Part shown: positions 20,956 to 29,251 of the stretch, piece after piece
Position numbering within the stretch: the first letter of the stretch is position 1
Layout of the letters: the number at the start of each line of letters is the position of its first letter
From: Fragilaria crotonensis
Taxonomy: Eukaryota > Bacillariophyta > Fragilariophyceae > Fragilariales > Fragilariaceae
Length of the DNA: 29,251 bases
Reading direction: 5' to 3'
Assembly (NCBI GenBank): GCA_022925895.1
Contig: JAKSYS010000735.1
Location: forward strand, 1 to 29,251
The notes under the pieces: generated by a model
Databases searched by the model: none
What the model was told of the DNA's origin: nothing
What the model saw: only the letters and a program-made list of their open reading frames with translations
Translations under genes and position numbers: made by a program

Positions 20956-21472
20956 ATGAACAAGGTCAGCAGGACAAGTGAGAAAGTCTCCACGACGAAA
21001 CAACGTCGGACAGAAGACGGGAACGGTAAGGAAAAGTACTAGTGTAGCGAGAAGAATCCTTAATGGAAAGTCGACTGGGAAAAGAATTGCGACCAAACCT
21101 GCCCCAAAAATTGACGTCGCCAGCGACAACGTCGACAGCAATGATGAAGTGGAGGAGGTGGACAATGATCGTGATCAACGAAGGCAGAAAACTAAAGTCT
21201 CATCAAATGATGTGGACAATGTTCTTGAACAACCAAGGAAGTTAACACTCGTGTTGTCAAGGGAAGGAGCTGTGAAAAGGAAGAAGATGACATGAAAAGC
21301 CAGAAAACCAGTGAGAGCGCCCAAGTTACACAAATCATCATCATCATCATCTTACGAAAATGAATCTGACCCCAGCGATGACGATGATGGAAATCATTTT
21401 GCAGGCGGCGTCGTTCCGAACCCTACAATTACAGCCGCAGTAGAGGTTTTGGATGATGATGATGATATATAA
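20956..21472 (+). pseudogene. Broken basic/acidic low-complexity ORF
   Basis: One frame runs from 20978 to a TAA at 21470-21472 with a single in-frame TGA at 21293-21295. Before the TGA it encodes a Lys/Arg-rich then Asp/Glu-rich segment (KIDVASDNVDSNDEVEEV). After it come Ser and Asp runs (HKSSSSSSYENESDPSDDDD) and a tail ending in DDDDDI. The frame has no ATG near its beginning; an ATG at 20956 lies in another frame and stops after 28 codons. The sequence resembles a charged nuclear protein. It could be a gene fragment, a pseudogene, or a gene with an unseen upstream exon. It lies beside the retroelement remnant and may have been damaged with it. Confidence 0.4.
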
Positions 21473-21567
21473 AACCTAATTATTGGGTTATCACCGTCAT
21501 CGGTCTTTCGTCAAGGCCAATGTGTGTACCCCGCCGTGGCCTCACCATATTGCAAGTAGGCGACAGC

Positions 21568-22918
21568 TTATCTAATCCCTAACCCTAAAATTTCCATCAG
21601 TAAAGTCAGTCCCATTAACTCCTTCTCAGTCGGAGAAGAAACTGTAGATCGGAAGTACGATGTCAGAACGGTTTGCCGTAGGCTTCCTGCATGTGCGCGA
21701 GCCTGAGATTGTTGTACGTAACGCAGCCATCGTCTTCGGGACGATGGATTTTTCTTGATGATCACTGAAAGAGGTTGTTCACAATAGTGTCGATCGCCCG
21801 GTCGTAAGCTGTCTGCCTGCCGATATAACTCCGTTATCTCCATGAGCTCCGCGTCTCGAATTCGTTGAATGTCTGAATCTTTGCCGTTGTGTAGTGTCTG
21901 ATTTCTTCCTTGCCATTTTGCTTGTGTCATTTTATGTAGTGCATGTAGGATTCGTTGTATGCATTGAAATCCCTGTCCCATTTGCTGTTGACTCGATCCA
22001 TACATATCACAATCAGCCATCGATCTCCATTCAACGCTGAGATATCCTTTAATTGCATTATGCCAGCCAATGTCCTTTTGATCACGTGATGCCACTCTGA
22101 TACGGTCGTGGAACTTGGTAGGAAACTCTGATAGTTGCGGTTGATAGTCGTCATATCCATCGATCCAAGCGAGTATACCCGCCCTCAGTATTTGATAAAC
22201 GGGATGCTGGTCTGCAGGCGACATCTGTTGCTTGAACTGCTGCACAGTTGTGAGATGCGCAGGATTCTGACTACATCGAAGGACGTGAGTAGGTGTCTCG
22301 TCGCTTTCCCGGCAGCACGGACATATCTTTAAAGCACAATCTTTCACTTTGGCATTCTGGTATCGCACTTTTCCAGTATTCCATTGATCATAAATAAATT
22401 TTGTTTGAGCCGCTTGTTTTGCAGGCGACAATTTGCGGAAAAAACGTCCGAGTACCTCGACGTCGATTCGATTCCACGTTGAGTTCGACCACCGATATTT
22501 GGACTGAGGATATGTTCTCAAGTGATACCCATTAATGTGAAATCGTATGCATTGCTCAACTTGTGACACCAGTCTCACGCCGTTGATTGCGATTGATATC
22601 CTTGATTCCGATGCGTGGTCGGACAGTTCGCACGATTGTCGTTTCGTAGATTGTTCCCGATACCAAGTTGCAAGTGCATCCACATGGTTGTTGCGTTTGA
22701 TATCGAAACTCTTGCCCGGGGAGTTATCGCAAGCTATTTGATGTCCTTTCACCCATACCGGAGTGACCCGTCTTCGTAACGATGTTGTTCCCGATCGAAT
22801 AATGCCCATATAATCAGGGTTCGACGGTTGACGACGTTGAAGGTGGGGATTGGAGACATTCTGGATAGCTGACTTACTGTCCGTAACCCAATGAAATTTG
22901 CATTTATACCGTGTTCCC
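21568..22918 (-). mobile_element. Retroelement polymerase fragment: RNase H and C-terminal region
   Basis: The frame (stop at 21568) carries the later half of an RNase H-like domain: VTDSKSAI (third acidic residue), VWVKGHQ (catalytic-loop His) and NNHVDALA (last Asp). The first two acidic residues, and any reverse transcriptase domain, are missing because the sequence ends abruptly at 22918 against repeat R2. After RNase H comes a long C-terminal region with a zinc-knuckle-like CPCC...H...C cluster. This arrangement is seen in polymerase proteins of non-LTR-type retroelements. The fragment is open for about 450 codons, so it is young or was recently active, but it cannot be autonomous. Its last codons are built from TTAGGGTTAGGG on the minus strand. 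Confidence 0.75.
21577..21586. repeat. Telomere-like CCCTAACCCT at the retroelement 3' end
   Basis: Two CCCTAA-type units (TTAGGG on the minus strand) exactly where the polymerase frame ends. It is very short, so chance remains possible. Confidence 0.5.
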
Positions 22919-23728
22919 GACATTGCTCGGGCGGAGAGCGTTACTGGTAGCATATTACTTGCAAATGCCGCCATTTGTAAAGTCGGCAGCATTACTGGTA
23001 GTCTGCTGCTATCTACTATTGTCAACCGGAACACCTTGGCAATGAAGCTGTCCCTTCATTGCCTTGGGGGGCGTATCACGATTTGTCCAGTAGGGGGCAA
23101 GAACGGAATAACATTGCCGCTACTCTAGCAGAGTAAGCTCCCCCCTGCTGCTTCAAAGGATGATGACAACATAAAGCCCCAAACACTTTTTTCCAAAGCA
23201 CAAGAAGTTGTGACGAATGGTAAGAAGGCGTTGGCGTGCATGATGGCTCAGGGTAGCCCCTACAAACCAAGACTACATCAATGGATGAACCACAATGATT
23301 ACCTTCAGTTTGTAAGAGAGAAACGTTTACATTGCTTTTAACCCTTCCACGAATGATGTTAATGACCATGTCAGTGCTACTAGCTCCACTGCAGCTAGAA
23401 TGAAACTCGGGAGCGCCACTATTATTCATGTCTGCAACAATGTTGCGGTAATACTGATTTTGCTTTTAGATGTTGCCTTCTTCTCCACATGGATGACCAA
23501 TTCATGTTGCAAATCTGACTTTTCTTAAAAACCAAAACAATGATCAGACCATGCAGGATATGGTCATTTCTGGAGTCGGTGGTCAAGGTACTGAGCAACA
23601 GACCTCCTAAGAAAGAGCAGTATCATACACACTGGAATCATAAAGACTGCTGGTTTATATTTGCCCAAAGACACCAATAGTAAACTACATTTGCTTGCTC
23701 CTTTTCTATGCTAAAACTCTCATGGGAT
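22919..23728. repeat. Dispersed repeat copy R2 (decayed element)
   Basis: Second copy of the repeat at 16834-17758, without the tandem duplication. Its left end abuts the polymerase fragment, and the minus-strand open frame runs through the junction (starting at 23034). On the plus strand the coding-like remnant is longer than in R1: SKDDDNIKPQTLF continues without a stop through PYKPRLHQWMNHNDYLQFV to about 23341. Further pieces are KTAGLYLPKDTNSKLHLL near 23643-23700. No family recognised. Confidence 0.75.
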
Positions 23729-23911
23729 GATGCTCCTGCCAATGAAGGCATACCACAGAAGAGTTTGATGGAACTCAATTCTGATGATGTTCCTTTTCCT
23801 GATGACACCAACAATGCATTATTGCATTCTATAGGATTGCTTGTGTTCATGATTCTTCAGCGTTTTTTTCTTGTTGCAGGGCTCATTTGTGAGGAGACAG
23901 CTGCTGAATAA
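23705..23911 (+). pseudogene. Possible coding remnant continuing from R2
   Basis: Frame from the ATG at 23708 reads KLSWDDAPANEGIPQKSL and on to HSIGLLV, then passes a strong acceptor-like sequence (TTTTTTTCTTGTTGCAG, ending near 23879). This suggests a former exon-intron boundary. Not present in R1. It may be the 3' part of the gene captured in the repeat family. Confidence 0.3.
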
Positions 23912-24470
23912 AGCATGTCATCATCTTTAATCCTTGATTCTTGGAAATCTTCTTGGTGATAGCTGTTGAGTCACTGCCACCATCCCTGGGATGCCGGCAG
24001 CACTTGGTACCTTGAGATTAGCCCAGTATTGCTTTTTGTCTATGGATGCAACAGGTCAGGAGTGTTACCAGCAGCTTTGCACAGCATGTACTTGTTCTTG
24101 TCTTATTGCCAAAGATTATATTTTACTCCATTTGTATAGCATCTTCCAATAGATTGGAAATAACCATGGCAAAAACGAAGAAAGGGAATTCAGTCCTCTT
24201 CCAATTCTCCCATTTTGTCCTGATCATGCCACCTCATTGGGCAATGCTGAGCTCTGCTGGCTGCATGCGTGTATTTGTCTCGACACTCAATGACCAGTTG
24301 GAATTGAGCACGATTATTTCTTCGAATTTTCCATGTGCAAAGGTCACTTGTGTTCCGAACATTCTTGACTTCTCCAAAAGCCGAACAAGTTCGAAACGTC
24401 CGCGCAGCAGCTCGTGATACAACATCCCAACCCAGCAACTCAACAAGCAACCAAGGAAGAACATCACGCT
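23912..24470 (-). pseudogene. Possible decayed coding pieces, minus strand
   Basis: Two stretches read like protein: about 24050-23935 (DKKQYWANLKVPSAAGIPG) and about 24370-24237 (GTQVTFAHGKFEEIIVLNSN). They are in separate frames with no joining splice sites found, and matches are unknown. The plus strand also has open frames here, so the coding strand is not certain. Confidence 0.2.
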
Positions 24471-24613
24471 GCGCTATCTCATCGTCGTTTTGGGAAACGG
24501 ATGAGATAAAGGTATTGCAATTTACAAATGCGCAAAAAACCGTCAGCTACTCTGGGATGAATTTGCGTATGCATATAGCTTTCATAGGACTCTAAATTCA
24601 AGACTTTGGCCGG

Positions 24614-24621
24614 TGACGTCA
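24614..24621. promoter_or_regulatory. TGACGTCA (CRE/bZIP-type) site upstream of TIM9
   Basis: Perfect 8-bp palindrome 159 nt upstream of the TIM9 start codon. It is a bZIP core; in stramenopiles aureochromes bind TGACGT. No TATA box is evident between it and the gene. Confidence 0.4.
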
Positions 24622-24779
24622 CGGCTGGCCAGCTGGATCGTTTCGAGGCCGAATGGTCTGTAGTGGAACCGGGACCCCGCCACACAGAGCTCGGCACACA
24701 GCAGTGCGTAGGACCTGATGGACCGGCCACCACGATGACACAAGCGAACATTTAAGTAACACAACTCTCAAACGACAAG

Positions 24780-25174
24780 ATGGAAGGCGTCAGTCAGCTC
24801 CCCCCTCACCAACAGCAGCAGTTCATGAAGCATCTAGAACAGATGCAAATGAAAGATTCGTTAAAGTAAGTCGATTCAACAGTGACATCGTAAGCACACC
24901 ATTGTAAGATTGCAACGTATCGCATCTCACGATCTAACTCTTTCATTACAGCATGTACAACAATTTAGTCGAAAAGTGCTTTGATCAGTGTGTGTTTTCG
25001 TTCCGCAGCAAGACATTGGACCGATCCGAAGCCACATGTGTTGAGAATTGCGCCGCTCGTTATGTCAAAATGACACAACGAGTCGGATTGCGATTCGCAG
25101 AACACCAGGCCATGCAACAAAAGAGAGCAGCAGATGCCGCGGCGGCGGCTGCTGGAGCCGCTGCAGGGCGGTAG
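24780..25174 (+). CDS. TIM9: Mitochondrial import chaperone Tim9
   Basis: Small TIM chaperone of the mitochondrial intermembrane space. With Tim10 the family forms a hexamer that escorts hydrophobic precursors to the TIM22 and SAM complexes. Two exons, 24780-24865 and 24952-25174, joined over an 86-nt intron (GTAAGT...TTACAG), give 102 aa. The twin CX3C motif is complete: C38/C42 (CFDQC) and C58/C62 (CVENC), 15 residues apart. The flanking segments YNNLVEKC and YVKMTQRVGLRF are Tim9-like rather than Tim10- or Tim8-like. The C terminus is extended by an Ala-rich tail, making the protein slightly longer than the usual 80-95 aa. No N-terminal presequence, as expected for a MIA40 substrate. The first exon is too short to appear as a separate long ORF. 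Confidence 0.93.
24866..24951 (+). other. Intron of TIM9
   Basis: GTAAGT donor and TTTCATTACAG acceptor, 86 nt, phase 2; joining yields Leu-Asn-Met-Tyr at the junction. Confidence 0.92.
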
Positions 25175-25591
25175 AACTTGATGAATTTATACCTAGTAAT
25201 CATTCATGACAAGACAGGAGAGAGTAATCAACTGATTTGGATGGGCCGACTGAAGTACGTAGCATGGCGCATCCAAACTACTAACGTTGGGAGTGATGCT
25301 AATGAGATACAATGCATTACGCACGAATCGCCCGATTTGGTTCATACCTTGGTTGTGCAAATCAGTTCATGAGTAGAGTGCACTTAATTCGTAAAGCTAC
25401 GCTATCTCCTGACTCAATTAATTTATGCTGTGACGCATCTCAACATCAATTATCTACATCGCTTTTGCCTTAAACATCAAGCATTAAGAAGATGATCTGA
25501 CAAACCCTAGACCTTACGCCAAGCTTATCGACGAAAAGCTATGAAAACCACAACCCCTTCAACTCGACATGCCTTCAACACCTCGGTATAA
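25175..25591. other. Intergenic between convergent genes
   Basis: 3' flanks of TIM9 and of the small membrane protein. Nothing recognisable seen. Confidence 0.45.
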
Positions 25592-26294
25592 TTACGCCAA
25601 ACGGTAGTCATCTTTCGACGTCATTTCCACACCCTTCGCATCACTCAAGGCCCGATCGGCGAAATTGGAAAACAAGTCCATGCGACGGGCGACACTACCT
25701 CGGAGTTGGTGGTTCCCAACCTTTTCGCGACGCTGTCCCAAAATTCCAGCCACGAGGGCGGTGGTGGCCGCCAATGCCGCCACGGCGAGCGGCCAGTAGG
25801 ACACAGCCGCCGCGCTCGTCGGAGCCGACCCACCGCTGCTTGTGGCAGCCTCAGACGAGGCCGAGGAAGAGGCTTCAGCACTGTAGGTTTCTGTAGACTC
25901 GGAAGACGAGCTGGATGAGCTGGTTGGCAGCCCAAGTCTGGGCAAATTCTACCCCATTCGTGATGAGCGGGTCCAATGGGTGGCTGTGGTTTGCAGCAAT
26001 CAACTGGATGCACGCCGACTGTGAGGAGTCATGAGGTGTATGGGTGAGTATATGTCTGGGTGTGGGTGTGTGGGGCGAAATCTACATTCCGCAGCGCCCA
26101 TGCAGCGAGGCCAGGTGTTGATACGTACGGTGAAACAAAAGCGAACTAAACCAACCAAACAGCTGTCTATGGTCCTCAGACGCATCTTCCTCTACGGCGG
26201 CGGTGTCGCCTCGTCGAAGAGTCGCGACTGTCTCTTCCGCATTGCATACTACAGCCAGAAGGGCAACAAGGAGAACAAAAGCAAGGCGAGCCAT
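25592..26294 (-). CDS. Small single-pass membrane protein with signal peptide (one frameshift)
   Basis: Exon 1 is 26294-26129 and begins MARLAFVLLVALLAVVCNA, a clear signal peptide. The intron (26128-26019, GTACGT...CTCACAG) is 110 nt. Exon 2 continues in frame with GVHPVDCCKPQ and GRICPDLG, then must shift by one base near the GGG run at 25933-25931 (minus strand) to enter a frame with a Ser-rich stalk. That frame goes on to a membrane segment (YWPLAVAALAATTALVAGIL), an RR stop-transfer patch and a tail ending KDDYRLA at 25592. One missing G would explain this exactly and give 197 aa: ectodomain outside, short tail inside. Without the shift the spliced frame ends at 25645 with no membrane segment (179 aa). 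The start at 26294 is preferred over an upstream ATG at 26360 because it exposes the signal peptide. No family recognised. Confidence 0.65.
26019..26128 (-). other. Intron of the small membrane protein gene
   Basis: GTACGT donor and ACTCCTCACAG acceptor on the minus strand, 110 nt, phase 1. Confidence 0.7.
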
Positions 26295-27316
26295 GGTGGG
26301 AGGATTAGATTTGAGGTTGATACAACAAAATTTTCTGTGATTTTGTAGAGTTAACTCCATCTACTTGATGCAGTATTTACCCTAAATAAACTCTGTCACA
26401 TTCACAAGTTTCTCGGATCGTGTTATATTTGAGCTATACACATAAAAGGATTAATCGATATCCAAGTATATATCGATGTTTAACTCGATAATTTCCAACG
26501 GGGCGCGGGAGGTACGAAAATATGTTGATTTCGTCCTTGCAACACCTATCGAAATAATAAGAACAGACCAATCTACTTACATCTACGCTGAGCATAGTAG
26601 GGATTTTTCTTTCTGTTTGGCCAAAAATAGAGTTACTGGTTACTGGTTACTGTATCGTGCAAGGAATGAATGGATCTCCTACTAGTCTTGAATAGGTGCA
26701 TACATCAAACTGGATTTGGCGCAATTTACGAAATATCTGCGCGAACCCTTCGCAGCTAACTCGAGGGTCGAAGGCGGTGATGGGTCTCAGCAACACTTGA
26801 TAGACCAGAATATATCGACCATCGCGGGCCCTGCTGGCTCATCGGAATGAGCCCTATAGAAGGTACGCACATGCTCTGACGTTTCCTTGAGTTGGATGAG
26901 CCCGAGAGTAATGGTGCGATTGGAATGCTTCATTGGCTCCAGTTTTCTTTCAAGGGAAAGGGGCAGCAATGAAACGCAATCCTAATTCCTAGTCCAAACT
27001 GCACCAACTGTTGTAGTGTCGTTTCATCGCTAAACTGCCGTACCAGCACTTCAATGAGACGGGCTCACTTCCCAGTAGCATGAACGAATTCCAATGAGCT
27101 AACAAATAGCATGGTCATGTTCACCTCGCTTCCTCAAGAGATGCCACGATGACAAGAAACTGCTTCTCCGCATTTTTCCTAGCAAGTGAAGCGTACTGGC
27201 CACAGACGCATCGTCTTTTATTGTTCGGCAGAAAAGGCACGCGAGCCGCGGAACAAACAGTCGATATGGCGGACTCGCATTCTCAATCAAGAGAGCATTG
27301 GCGCTGAGAAATAACG
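26295..27316. other. Intergenic, no gene seen
   Basis: About 1 kb between two minus-strand genes. A minus-strand AATAAA at 27222-27217 is about 95 nt past the stop of the monooxygenase gene and could be its polyadenylation signal. Other open frames here are unconvincing. Confidence 0.45.
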
Positions 27317-29146
27317 TCAGCTTACCAACTGTATTTTGGCCAACACTGTTTCAATCAGGTTCACGATTTCTTCATTATCCCCAGCAATTTGTAAGGCAGT
27401 GATACCGTAATCATCTTCAATCCCGGGAGCCAAAAACACCTCAGTCAGCAGCCACTTACAAGTGTGGTAGTGCCCTAACTGCGCGGACAAATGTAGGCAA
27501 GTTCGACCGACAGGATCTCGAGCATATAATACTGCTGCGGGGCAAGTCAACGAAAGTGTTCGGAGTCCTTGAGTATTTCCCTGGGAGGCGAACATGAGTG
27601 CTTGACTTTGCGCGAGCATCAGTGTGCTCGATACGTCCTTCTTGGAGTTGTCTTCGTTGCACGTTTCCCTACAGCAAAGTCCATCGACAACCTCGTTAAC
27701 ACGGGAATCGAGAGCCGCTCCCAGCTGAGCTCCGACCCGGTCGTCCTGGAGCTTTTGCAATAATTCTGGCACTCGATCCTTCATAACACCTGCGAAATCT
27801 TGGCCCGTAGTTTCGACCAACATGACTTCTGGCGAATGCAAAAAGGCTGCTGCCTTTCGCGACGCCAGCACTCGCGGTTGGGTCCGATTTGCCATTTCTC
27901 GATGAAATCCCTTGATGGCCGACGGAAGCGACGCTCGTTGCAACCAACTCGCCAACAGAGGACCATCCAGCAAGGCTTGGTTGGCACCGGCTCCCTTGAA
28001 GGGGGACATGGAGTGAACGGCATCGCCAAGCACCACAACCCGACCGCACGTTTGGTTGTTTTTGAAACTATCGACCAACTGTCTTGGATCTCTGTCCATC
28101 AGACCACTTCAGCACGGGATCGAAACAGTAAGCATCAAGGACCAATTCAGCTGCGCATTTTTTCAAAGACATTGATTTCACACTTACGTCCCCCAAATAG
28201 TGTCATGCGGGGTCGATTGGACCATTTGCACCACTGGTTCATGCCACTCTTTACATCGCCAGGACCTCTTGTTGCAATACGAGCGGACCGGCCGCGCTCA
28301 ACCGCTGAGCTTCAGCTTCATTTTCGAGGCGATATGATAGTTGCAACATGATGCGCCTCTTTGTGCCTGAAAGTCGACTTCCTTCGTATGGCATTGTGAA
28401 TAATCGATGGTTGCCGTCCACTGTATAGAAACCTCGTTCATCCAACAGAGAATGATGAAAGTCCGAAATACCGAGAATGATGAAAATTCCAAGATAATTC
28501 AAACCCGAATCATTCGGAACTAAATGCTTGACCACTGCACTACGAATGCCATCGGCTCCAATCAAAAGGTTGACCCCAGGTACTGTTGATCCATCTTGAA
28601 ATGAGAGTGTCAATCGACCTTCGACATCAGTTTCTTGAAAGCCAGTCAATCGCTTGTTAAATTGAATAGTAGATTTGACTTTGTTCAACAGAATGCCTCT
28701 CAAAACCTGTCGGGGCAGTCTCAAATTGCCACGTTGTCCACGTCCACCAAAACTAGTACTGCCGCGAAACGCATTCCCGTAGTAACTTAGTATCCTTCCA
28801 TCACTCCCGAACGTGTAATGACTCCGACTGGGACAATCTTCTTGTGCCACTTCTTCCAAAACCCCATGTAGGCCAACGGACCCTGCGGATTGTAGGACAG
28901 TGTCAAGCCGTACCCTTCTCGACGCGAGTCGACAGACACATCACGCTCGTACAGAACAATGTTCGTAAAGCCGGCAAGTTCCAAACTAATGGCTGCTCCC
29001 AATCCACCCAAACCACTTCCAATAATGGCGATGTGACTGTTGCGATCGAGACGGTCCTTTCTGCGTTTCTTGTTTTTATGATGATGATGAGTATGAGCAT
29101 CACTAGTTGTTGTAGTAGTAGTACCGATGCTCATGGTGTTGCTCAT
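27317..29146 (-). CDS. Class A FAD monooxygenase with C-terminal ankyrin repeats (two frameshifts)
   Basis: Flavin-dependent hydroxylase or epoxidase of the salicylate hydroxylase / zeaxanthin epoxidase type. Exons 29146-28188 and 28106-27317 flank an 81-nt GTAAGT...CTGAAG intron; corrected length about 582 aa. After a Thr/His/Lys-rich N terminus come the FAD-binding GSGLGG (about 43-48), the DG motif LIGADGIRS (about 195) and the GD motif LGDAVHSMSPFKGAGAN (about 345). About residues 510-580 hold two ankyrin-like units (GRTCLHLSAQLGHYH, DDYGITALQIAGD). The frame breaks twice. One G is missing in the GGGG run at 28865-28862, where PLAYMG should continue to LEEVAQEDCP. One extra T lies near 28254, between LAM and KEWHEPVV. 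Both sides of each break are well preserved, so assembly error or a very recent pseudogene is likely. No signal peptide. Substrate not predictable. Confidence 0.8.
28107..28187 (-). other. Intron of the FAD monooxygenase gene
   Basis: GTAAGT donor and GTGCTGAAG acceptor on the minus strand, 81 nt, phase 2. The splice joins DTIWGT to GLMDRDPRQL, the expected order for this family. Confidence 0.8.
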
Positions 29147-29251
29147 CGTGCACTGTACTTTATCTAACCTACGACGTATCCTCCAAGTGTGCTTCGTCGA
29201 TCATGCATCGTTTGGCTTTCGTTCCGTTTACCACTTCGCGTCGTAAGTCGT

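Noticed and set aside
24046-24417. 123-aa plus-strand ORF
   Set aside because: Hydrophobic and Ser/Arg-biased without a plausible domain; the opposite strand is at least as coding-like.
1-29251. tRNA, rRNA or CRISPR array
   Set aside because: Read for cloverleaf T-loop cores, rRNA-like blocks and regularly spaced direct repeats; none found. A covariance-model scan was not possible.

Overview
The window looks like nuclear DNA of a diatom or a closely related stramenopile. The reasons are short GT-AG introns (61-110 nt), a signal-anchored LRR protein with Pro/Thr repeats of the kind diatoms carry in large numbers, Ser/Thr-rich secreted proteins, small multi-exon genes on both strands, and retroelement debris between them. 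No bacterial operon structure, rRNA, tRNA or CRISPR array was seen. The species cannot be fixed from sequence alone.

Layout. 7-1984 (+): a Gln/Ala/His-rich then acidic, coiled-coil protein interrupted by two apparent frameshifts. 2493-9328 (-): a tandem triplet of secreted M14 zinc carboxypeptidases. Copies B and C are intact two-exon genes; copy A is decayed, with a 1-nt insertion, a 34-nt insertion and a lost splice donor. 9329-12424: mostly gene-poor, rich in GTAC-type words, with one small possible gene at 10716. 12425-13648 (+): an ankyrin-repeat protein with an N-myristoylation-type N terminus and a TATA box. 14447-15669 (-): a secreted Cys-rich protein in two exons. 16834-17758 and 22919-23728: two copies of an unrecognised repeat carrying decayed coding sequence. 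18040-18410: an unusual structural tract of overlapping inverted repeats and G-quadruplex motifs. 18591-20024 (-): a signal-anchor LRR membrane protein. 20956-21472 (+): a broken low-complexity basic/acidic ORF. 21568-22918 (-): the RNase H and C-terminal part of a retroelement polymerase. 24780-25174 (+): TIM9, the small mitochondrial intermembrane-space chaperone, in two exons. 25592-26294 (-): a small single-pass membrane protein with a signal peptide. 27317-29146 (-): a class A FAD monooxygenase fused to C-terminal ankyrin repeats.

The genes do not form one pathway. The only functional cluster is the carboxypeptidase triplet, a local gene family for secreted peptide digestion. The best candidates for something new are the repeat family with unassigned coding remnants, the hairpin and G-quadruplex tract at 18112-18405, the recurring 10-bp palindrome CTACCGGTAG in intergenic DNA, and the monooxygenase-ankyrin fusion. 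Four otherwise healthy genes or gene parts carry 1-nt frameshifts, three of them explained by one missing G in a G run. Residual assembly error is therefore a real possibility for those.
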